A stretch of 64,000 nucleotides of DNA, from the NCBI GenBank assembly GCA_027486275.1, contig JAIXPM010000265.1, positions 90,157 through 154,156 on the forward strand. The letters are read 5' to 3'. The translations under genes and the position numbers were made by a program. Within the stretch, counting starts at the first letter, position 1, and each line of letters opens with the position of its first letter. Source of the DNA: Sphingomonadales bacterium (GTDB lineage: Bacteria; Pseudomonadota; Alphaproteobacteria; Sphingomonadales; Sphingomonadaceae). The notes beneath the pieces were generated by a model. It worked only from the letters and a program-made list of their open reading frames with translations, made no database searches and was not told the origin of the DNA. Shown piece after piece: positions 58,762-64,000 of this stretch.

Positions 58762-59036
58762 CCGATATTCGCCAGCAGCGTCGAGGGCGCAAGATTGGCC
58801 CCGGCCGCAAACGGCGAGGTCTGCACTGCCTCAGCCGAACCGCCGGGCAGTATTGCCGCACCAATACCGATACCCAGCGCCAGTACCGCAGCAAGGCTTA
58901 GCGCCGGTCCGGTCGTCAATGTCGATGCGCTGCGTTCGGCATCGATGCGCATCAGCACATCGCCTTCAAGCGACGCCAACCTTGTCGGGACCGGCAGGGT
59001 CCGTAGCTGCTGCAACGCCCGGTCAAAGTCGTCCAT
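58758..59036 (-). CDS. CnrY-like anti-sigma factor
   Basis: A 92-residue single-pass protein from ATG 59036, with AAGGAACC upstream; the longer frame has weaker starts. The N-terminal about 45 residues are cytosolic and acidic/basic mixed ('MDDFDRALQQLRTLPVPTRLASLEGDVLMRIDAERS'). One membrane helix ('ALSLAAVLALGIGIGAAILP') precedes a short periplasmic tail. The length and topology match CnrY, which holds CnrH at the membrane. It is the first gene of the minus-strand module, driven from 59066-59093. Confidence 0.78.
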   Translation of the reverse strand: MDDFDRALQQLRTLPVPTRLASLEGDVLMRIDAERSASTLTTGPALSLAAVLALGIGIGAAILPGGSAEAVQTSPFAAGANLAPSTLLANIG

Positions 59037-59065
59037 GAAAGGTTCCTTCTCAAATTCAACCGACA

Positions 59066-59093
59066 TTACGCACGCGCTTCGCTCACCCCTCAA
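59066..59093 (-). promoter_or_regulatory. ECF-type promoter of the anti-sigma/sensor/sigma operon
   Basis: TTGAGGGG (59093-59086), 14 nt, GCGTAA (59071-59066), 30 nt before the ATG of the anti-sigma gene. One mismatch in the last position of the -10. It suggests positive autoregulation. Confidence 0.75.
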
Positions 59094-59102
59094 CAAGATT
59101 CC

Positions 59103-59130
59103 TTGAGGGGCAGGGTCACCGGCTGCGTAT
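59103..59130 (+). promoter_or_regulatory. ECF-type promoter of copC operon
   Basis: TTGAGGGG (59103-59110), 14 nt, GCGTAT (59125-59130), 29 nt before the copC ATG at 59159. The two -35 boxes of this and the divergent promoter form the inverted repeat CCCCTCAA-N9-TTGAGGGG (59086-59110). Confidence 0.8.
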
Positions 59131-59158
59131 ATCTCCCCAGTCCAACCAGGAGCCATCA

Positions 59159-59548
59159 ATGACCTTCAATTTTCGTGCCGTTTTCGCTGCTGCTCTGATT
59201 GCTGCGCTCGGCACCGGCACCGCAGCCCTTGCGCATACCAAGCTTGTGTCGTCGACCCCCGCCGCCAATGCCACCGTCGACAAGCCGGGCAAGATCGTCC
59301 TGGTTTTCAACGAGAAATTGATGGCAAAGTTTGCGGGCGCCGAGCTGACAATGACCGGTATGCCCGGCATGGCCGACCATCAGCCGATGAAGATGACCGG
59401 CTTCACGACAGCCTTGGGTGCCGATGGCAAGACGCTGACGCTGCTGATGAAGCGCGCGCTCCCCAGCGGCAGCTATGAGCTGAAGTGGTTTGCCGCCGGG
59501 GCCGACGCGCATCGTATGGAAGGCAGCTTCCCCTTCACCGTGAAATAG
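59159..59548 (+). CDS. copC: CopC, periplasmic copper-binding protein
   Basis: A 129-residue secreted protein, signal peptide 'FRAVFAAALIAALGTGTAALA', mature N-terminus 'HTKLVSSTPAANATVDKPGKIVLVFNEKL'. The N-terminal His is the Cu(II) ligand. A Met-rich loop ('MTGMPGMADHQPMKM') can take Cu(I). CopC carries copper in the periplasm and works with CopD. It is directly followed by copD. Confidence 0.92.
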   Translation: MTFNFRAVFAAALIAALGTGTAALAHTKLVSSTPAANATVDKPGKIVLVFNEKLMAKFAGAELTMTGMPGMADHQPMKMTGFTTALGADGKTLTLLMKRALPSGSYELKWFAAGADAHRMEGSFPFTVK

Positions 59549-59549
59549 C

Positions 59550-60452
59550 GTGCTCGCGATCGCCATCAGGTTCGCACTTTACGCCAATCTGATGGTGCTG
59601 TTCGGGTGGCCGCTGTTCGCGTTGTACGGAAGCCGTGACAAAGCCAGCGGACCATCACGAAGCCAGATGCTTTCGCTAACACTGGTCGCGGTCATGATTT
59701 CGGTTGCTGGCATACTTGCGATGACGGCATCGATGTCCGGAGTTGCGCTGATCGACGTCGATCGCCCGTCGATCGAGGCGATGGTGTTCGAAACCCCGAT
59801 GGGGGTGGCGTGGCAGGTTCGAATTGCGGCGTTGGCAGCAACGGCTGTGCTGGCCTTCGTGCGAAATGCCGTTGCTAGGGTAGCACAGGTCGCTTTTGCC
59901 GCAGCGGCGTTGGCGTCGCTGGCCTGGACGGGGCATGGTGCCGCCGGTGAGGCGACGAAGGGGATGGTTCAACTCGTCGCCGACATTGTCCACCTTCTTG
60001 CCGCGGGGGCCTGGATCGGCGCGCTGGTAGCGCTGGGCTTGATGGTGGCGCGCAATGCCTCGCGGCTGACATCGGCCGACTTCATTTCGATGTACCATGC
60101 ACTCGATGGCTTTTCGAATGCCGGGACCGTTATCGTCGCGCTGCTGATCATCACCGGCTCTATCAACACCTGGATACTTGTAGGTCCGGCAGGCGTCGGC
60201 CTGCTTGGCAGTGATCCGTACGTCCAGTTACTTGCATTCAAGCTGGCGCTGTTTGCCGCCATGCTCGGGCTGGCGGCAATGAACCGCTTCCGCCTCACCC
60301 CGGAGCTGCTGCGCGATTTGGACGCTGGCGCTGTGCCGTCTGGGGCCCAGCGGGCGCTGCGCCGGTCGATTGCTATCGAAGCCGGACTTGCTGCTTCGGT
60401 GCTGGCAATCGTTGCCTGGCTAGGAACGCTGGTGCCTCCAGCGTCGTTATAG
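59550..60452 (+). CDS. copD: CopD, inner-membrane copper protein
   Basis: A 300-residue polytopic protein from GTG 59550, one base after the copC stop, with about eight membrane helices. The CopD domain ('WQVRIAALAATAVLAF', 'GEATKGMVQLVADIVHLLAAGAWIGALVALGLMV', 'FSNAGTVIVALLIITGSINTWILVG', 'YVQLLAFKLALFAAMLGLAAMNRFRLTPEL') contains conserved His residues. It is thought to bring copper from CopC into the cytoplasm. Confidence 0.92.
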   Translation: MLAIAIRFALYANLMVLFGWPLFALYGSRDKASGPSRSQMLSLTLVAVMISVAGILAMTASMSGVALIDVDRPSIEAMVFETPMGVAWQVRIAALAATAVLAFVRNAVARVAQVAFAAAALASLAWTGHGAAGEATKGMVQLVADIVHLLAAGAWIGALVALGLMVARNASRLTSADFISMYHALDGFSNAGTVIVALLIITGSINTWILVGPAGVGLLGSDPYVQLLAFKLALFAAMLGLAAMNRFRLTPELLRDLDAGAVPSGAQRALRRSIAIEAGLAASVLAIVAWLGTLVPPASL

Positions 60453-60476
60453 ACTGTGTGCCTGACCCGTTTTGTT

Positions 60477-60504
60477 CTGAGGGCTGATAGCGCGCTTTGC
60501 GTAT
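60477..60504 (+). promoter_or_regulatory. variant ECF-type promoter of DUF305 gene
   Basis: CTGAGGGC (60477-60484), a 14-nt spacer and GCGTAT (60499-60504). The -35 differs from TTGAGGGG at its two end positions, while spacer and -10 are identical to the other copies. It is 34 nt before the DUF305 ATG. Lower activity than the others is possible. Confidence 0.65.
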
Positions 60505-60537
60505 CACCCACTAGCAGACACACGGAAAGGTGTTCCA

Positions 60538-61029
60538 ATGCACAAATATATTACGCTCGCAGCATTTTTGCTCGCCGGAGCCCCGATCGCCGCTCAAACG
60601 CCGCCGCCTGTTGATCACAGCAAGATGCAGGGCATGAACCACGATGCGATAACCACACCGGGCGCATCGACGCCCGCCATGGACCACAGCAAGATGCAGA
60701 TGATGGACCATGGCAAGATGGAAGGCATGGACCATTCCAAGATGGGTGGAATGGGCGAGATGACGAAGAACACGCCCGCCAATCCCTACGCCGAGGTCGG
60801 CATGGCGATGCACCACAAGATGATGGTCGTCGGCGCCGACGCGTCGGAAACCTGGATCCGCCAGATGATTGAACATCATCGCGGCGCGATTGCCATGTCG
60901 AAGATCGCCGTGGCGCAGGCCTCCGACAAAGACGTCCGCACCATGGCGCAGAAGGTCGTCACGATGCAGGAAAAGGAAGTCGCAAGCTTCCAGTCGTGGC
61001 TGAAGCGAAACGGTAAAAAGGCGCAGTAA
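60538..61029 (+). CDS. DUF305 copper-associated periplasmic protein
   Basis: A 163-residue secreted protein, signal peptide 'ITLAAFLLAGAPIAAQ', then a Met/His-rich segment repeating D-H-(S/G)-K-M ('MDHSKMQMMDHGKMEGMDHSKMGGM'). A DUF305 ferritin-like helical pair follows ('HHKMMVVGADASETWIRQMIEHHRGAIAMSKIAVAQASDKDVRTMAQKVVTMQEKEVASFQSWL') with HH and E-H-H as possible metal ligands. DUF305 proteins are common in copper clusters. It has its own ECF-like promoter. Confidence 0.9.
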   Translation: MHKYITLAAFLLAGAPIAAQTPPPVDHSKMQGMNHDAITTPGASTPAMDHSKMQMMDHGKMEGMDHSKMGGMGEMTKNTPANPYAEVGMAMHHKMMVVGADASETWIRQMIEHHRGAIAMSKIAVAQASDKDVRTMAQKVVTMQEKEVASFQSWLKRNGKKAQ

Positions 61030-61130
61030 TGGCCATGGCACATCGGGCTCGCACACACGGGTCCGATGCCGCCAAAGCTGACTGCTTGAGGGCAGCGACG
61101 CTTAGTGGAACGACGAAAAAACCCCGCGGC

Positions 61131-61526
61131 TCACCCGACGCTGCCGGCGAGTTCTTCGATTATCGGACAGTCGGGTCGATCGTCGCCGCTGCACGTCGCA
61201 ACAAGGTGCTCAAGCGAACGCCGCATGGCGTGCAACGCCCTTTCGCGCTCCCGCAGATCGGTTATTCTGGCCATAGCCAGCGCTTTGACGTCGGCGCTTG
61301 CACGCGTCTTGTCGCTCCAGAGCGCCAGCAGCTCGCCAATCTCGTCAATCGGAAAGCCAAGGTCGCGGGCCCGCGCGATGAACCGCAATCGATGCACATC
61401 ATTGGTCGAGTAATCCCGGTACTGCGAGTCCGTTCGCAGCGCCTTCGGCGTCAGCCCGATCTTTTCATAATGGCGCACCATCCGCGGGCTGAGCCCCGCC
61501 GCGGCCGCCGCCTCGCCGATGTTCAT
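61131..61526 (-). CDS. cueR: CueR-type copper-responsive MerR regulator
   Basis: A 131-residue MerR-family activator with N-terminal HTH ('MNIGEAAAAAGLSPRMVRHYEKIGL'). The metal loop has C112 and C120 ('TCSGDDRPDCPIIEEL'), at the same positions as E. coli CueR, and Ser77 marks selectivity for +1 ions. It senses Cu(I)/Ag(I)/Au(I) with very high affinity. It is divergent from the P1B ATPase gene and acts at the dyad 61542-61556. Confidence 0.93.
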   Translation of the reverse strand: MNIGEAAAAAGLSPRMVRHYEKIGLTPKALRTDSQYRDYSTNDVHRLRFIARARDLGFPIDEIGELLALWSDKTRASADVKALAMARITDLRERERALHAMRRSLEHLVATCSGDDRPDCPIIEELAGSVG

Positions 61527-61535
61527 CAGATACCT

Positions 61536-61566
61536 CTTGACCTTGACACGATGTCAACCCCGACAT
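61536..61566 (+). promoter_or_regulatory. CueR-type promoter and operator of copper ATPase
   Basis: -35 TTGACC (61536-61541), a 19-bp spacer (61542-61560) and a weak -10 GACATT (61561-61566). The perfect dyad TTGACA-CGA-TGTCAA (61542-61556) lies within the overlong spacer. This is the classic MerR/CueR promoter design, which requires activator twisting. Confidence 0.85.
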
Positions 61567-61601
61567 TGCGCCGCGACGCTTGAATTACAAGGACGCAGGC
61601 C

Positions 61602-63980
61602 ATGGCCGCTCACCAGCACACGCACTCCATCGAACCCGATGCCAAGTACCATGCAGGCAGCGGCAGCGACAATGGGAATGCCCCCGGGACAACTGTGAAG
61701 GACCCGGTCTGTGGCATGTCGGTTGACCCGCATACCGCCGCGCATCGCGCCGACCATGACGGTCATCCCTACTATTTTTGCTCCGCCGGCTGCCGGACGA
61801 AGTTCGTCGCCGACCCGGCCAAATATCTGACCCCTGCGGAATTGCAGTCGCACGAGCCGGTGTCTGAAGGCACGATCTACACCTGCCCGATGCACCCCCA
61901 AATCCGGCAGGTCGGGCCGGGGGCATGTCCAATTTGCGGCATGGCACTCGAGCCGGCAGTAATTACCGCCGAGACGCCGCCAAATCCGGAGCTGGCAGAT
62001 TTCACCCGCCGCTTCTGGATCGGTCTCGCGCTGACGATCCCGGTGTTCATCCTCGAGATGGGCGGCCATCTATTCGACATCGGCCATCTCATCGCGCCCC
62101 AGATTTCGAACTGGATCCAATTGTTGCTCGCAACACCCGTGGTTCTTTGGGCGGGTTGGCCATTCTTCGAGCGCGGGTGGCGGTCCATCGTGAACCGCAG
62201 CCTCAACATGTTCACGCTGGTTGCCATGGGGACAGGTGTCGCCTGGGCATACAGCGTCGTCGCTACGGTTGCCCCAGATGTGTTCCCGCCAGCGTTCCGC
62301 CGCATGGACGGCGCGGTCGCGGTTTATTTTGAAGCCGCCGCTATCATTGTCGTCCTGGTTTTGCTCGGCCAGCTCCTCGAACTTCGCGCCCGCGAGGCGA
62401 CCGGCGGCGCCATTCGCGCGCTTCTCGACCTTGCACCCAAGACGGCGCGGCGCCTGAAGCCCGACGGCTCCGACGAGGAGGTCTCGCTCGGCCTTGTGGT
62501 TGCTGGCGACGCCTTGCGCGTTCGCCCGGGTGAAGCCGTGCCCGTCGATGGCACGGTAACCGACGGACACTCGACGATCAATGAATCGATGGTCACCGGC
62601 GAATCCATGCCCGTTACCAAGAGCGTCGGCGATACCGTCATTGCCGGCACCATCAACCAGACCGGGGCCCTCGCCATGCGGGCCGACAAGGTCGGCAGCG
62701 ACACCATGCTGGCGCGGATCGTCCAGATGGTCGCCGATGCCCAGCGCAGCCGCGCGCCAATCCAACGGCTTGCTGACCAGGTCGCCGGTTGGTTCGTGCC
62801 CGCCGTGATCGCGGTTGCTGTGCTGGCCTTCATCGTGTGGGCGACTTTTGGTCCCGAGCCGCGCTTCACCTTCGGCTTCGTTGCCGCCGTCACCGTGCTC
62901 ATCATCGCTTGCCCTTGCGCGCTCGGGCTCGCCACGCCGATGTCGATCATGGTTGGTGTCGGCCGCGGTGCCGCGGCCGGCGTCCTCGTCAAAAACGCGG
63001 AAGCCCTCGAACGAATGGAGAAGGTCGACACGTTGCTGGTCGACAAAACCGGCACCCTCACCGAAGGCAAACCCAAGGTCGTCGCCATTGAGCCATTCAG
63101 CGGCATCACCGAAGCGGAACTGCTGCGCTTTGCTGCCGCTGTCGAGCGGCCCAGTCAGCACCCGCTTGCGGCTGCGATCGTCTCTGAAGCTGCCGCCCGC
63201 GAACTTGCAGTCGAAACTGCAACCGAGTTCGATGCGCCGACCGGCAAGGGTGTCATCGGCACGGTCGCTGGCCGCCGTGTCGCCATTGGCAACCCAGCGT
63301 ATCTTTCCGAACTCGGTGTCGATACGACCGCCCTGAGCGAAGCCGCCGACCGCCATCGCCGCGAAGGTGCGACCGCCATCCTTGTCGCGGTCGATGGCAA
63401 AGCGGCCGGTGTGATCGCGATTGCCGATCCGGTCAAAGAGTCCACTCCCAGCGCCTTGGCCGCGCTCAAGGCCGAAGGCATTCGTGTCATCATGGTCACC
63501 GGCGACAACCGCGTCACCGCCGAAGCCGTGGCACGGCGCCTTGGGCTCGATGAAGTCGAGGCCGACGTGCTCCCGGATGCCAAGAGCGCGGTGGTTGCCA
63601 GGCTCAAGGCCGAAGGGCGTGTCGTCGCCATGGCCGGCGATGGGGTCAACGACGCCCCTGCCCTCGCCGCCGCCGATGTCGGCATCGCGATGGGCACTGG
63701 CACCGATGTCGCGATCGAAAGCGCTGGCGTGACCCTCGTCAAGGGCGACCTCAATGGCATCGTCCGCGCGCGCCGCCTCAGCCACGCAACCATGCGCAAC
63801 ATCCGCCAGAACCTGTTTCTTGCCTTCGTTTATAACGCCATCGGGGTGCCAGTCGCCGCCGGGGTGCTGTATCCCTCGTTTGGCCTGTTGCTCTCGCCGG
63901 CGATCGCTGCCGCGGCCATGGCGCTGTCGTCGATATCGGTCGTCGGCAACGCGCTGCGCCTCAGAAGCGCCGAGCTGTGA
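61602..63980 (+). CDS. copA: P1B-type Cu(I)-exporting ATPase
   Basis: A 792-residue P1B ATPase. The N-terminus has a YHS domain ('[32 protein letters not shown]') and a heavy-metal-binding domain ('[26 protein letters not shown]', from residue 93), not the usual CXXC MBDs. The catalytic core has the TGE loop ('VTGESMPV'), the C-P-C ion motif near residue 437 ('[11 protein letters not shown]'), phosphorylation site D481-K-T-G-T, the H-P motif ('SQHPLA') and GDGVNDAP. It moves Cu(I) from cytosol to periplasm. It is activated by CueR and feeds CopA oxidase and CusCBA. The final stop is 20 nt before the window edge. Confidence 0.95.
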   Translation: MAAHQHTHSIEPDAKYHAGSGSDNGNAPGTTVKDPVCGMSVDPHTAAHRADHDGHPYYFCSAGCRTKFVADPAKYLTPAELQSHEPVSEGTIYTCPMHPQIRQVGPGACPICGMALEPAVITAETPPNPELADFTRRFWIGLALTIPVFILEMGGHLFDIGHLIAPQISNWIQLLLATPVVLWAGWPFFERGWRSIVNRSLNMFTLVAMGTGVAWAYSVVATVAPDVFPPAFRRMDGAVAVYFEAAAIIVVLVLLGQLLELRAREATGGAIRALLDLAPKTARRLKPDGSDEEVSLGLVVAGDALRVRPGEAVPVDGTVTDGHSTINESMVTGESMPVTKSVGDTVIAGTINQTGALAMRADKVGSDTMLARIVQMVADAQRSRAPIQRLADQVAGWFVPAVIAVAVLAFIVWATFGPEPRFTFGFVAAVTVLIIACPCALGLATPMSIMVGVGRGAAAGVLVKNAEALERMEKVDTLLVDKTGTLTEGKPKVVAIEPFSGITEAELLRFAAAVERPSQHPLAAAIVSEAAARELAVETATEFDAPTGKGVIGTVAGRRVAIGNPAYLSELGVDTTALSEAADRHRREGATAILVAVDGKAAGVIAIADPVKESTPSALAALKAEGIRVIMVTGDNRVTAEAVARRLGLDEVEADVLPDAKSAVVARLKAEGRVVAMAGDGVNDAPALAAADVGIAMGTGTDVAIESAGVTLVKGDLNGIVRARRLSHATMRNIRQNLFLAFVYNAIGVPVAAGVLYPSFGLLLSPAIAAAAMALSSISVVGNALRLRSAEL

Positions 63981-64000
63981 AAGCGATGGTCGACCATCCC

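Noticed and set aside
62070..63785. 571-codon minus-strand frame opposite the copper ATPase
   Set aside because: Shadow of a gene with all P-type ATPase motifs.
1..64000. CRISPR arrays, tRNA or rRNA genes, insertion sequences
   Set aside because: No regularly spaced identical repeats, no cloverleaf or rRNA sequence recognised, no transposase frame. A covariance search was not possible here.

Overview
The window is a high-GC alphaproteobacterial sequence. The gene complement (a lone RepC-type initiator, an ArdC / strawberry-notch / ParB block, a complete F-type mating-pair-formation operon and a large copper island) is what I would expect on a conjugative plasmid or plasmid-like integrative element of a sphingomonad. 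The Sphingomonadales assignment is inference: no rRNA or tRNA gene and no other phylogenetic marker lies in the window. No relaxase (TraI), coupling protein (TraD), integrase or transposase was found, so the element must extend beyond the window.

Layout. (1) 1-3.0 kb: an RND efflux adaptor cut by the left edge, a hotdog thioesterase and an alpha/beta hydrolase form one minus-strand operon, divergent from a MarR-type regulator. (2) 3.3-18.4 kb: a minus-strand block of plasmid maintenance and putative host-interaction genes: small DUF proteins, a DUF2493 (SLOG-like) protein, DUF5983, a GHKL ATPase, ArdC, a 1444-residue methyltransferase-helicase of the strawberry-notch type, an Rmf/CrpP-like peptide, a ParB-domain protein, a CHC2/Toprim primase-like protein and an HD hydrolase. 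At least five, probably six, of these genes share a leader with a purine-rich box 43-59 nt before the start codon, mostly followed by a GC-rich hairpin. (3) 18.5-24.1 kb: a secreted lytic transglycosylase, a RES-Xre toxin-antitoxin pair, the RepC-like initiator with a candidate counter-transcribed RNA over its leader, an orphan LuxR/TraR-type regulator and two unknown proteins. (4) 24.1-44.1 kb: the tra operon, preceded by three palindromes spaced exactly 22 bp apart. The order is traA-L-E-K-B-dsbC-(39 aa)-V-C-(167 aa)-trbI-traF(peptidase)-traW-(70 aa)-traU-trbC-traN-(123 aa)-traF(thioredoxin)-(80 aa)-traH-traG, with almost every gene overlapping the next. (5) 44.1-46.6 kb: a small membrane protein, a WGR-domain protein and an AbiEi/AbiEii-type pair with a duplicated palindromic operator. 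(6) 46.6-64 kb: the copper island.

Copper island. A cusCBA-cusF operon exports Cu(I)/Ag(I) across both membranes. copA (multicopper oxidase), copB, a PepSY protein and a DUF411 protein form a second minus-strand operon; copC, copD and a DUF305 protein read on the plus strand. CueR and a P1B ATPase with a textbook MerR-type promoter complete the set. Between the cop operons sits an ECF sigma module arranged like cnrYXH (anti-sigma, periplasmic metal sensor, sigma factor).

The strongest new signal is a promoter motif, TTGAGGGG-N14-GCGTAT. It occurs before copA, before copC, before the anti-sigma gene and, with two changes, before the DUF305 gene, always with the same 14-nt spacer. I read it as the recognition sequence of the local ECF sigma factor, defining a copper regulon separate from CueR. 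Other candidates for new biology are the 22-bp operator array controlling tra, the antisense RNA over repC, and the shared leader element of the maintenance block.
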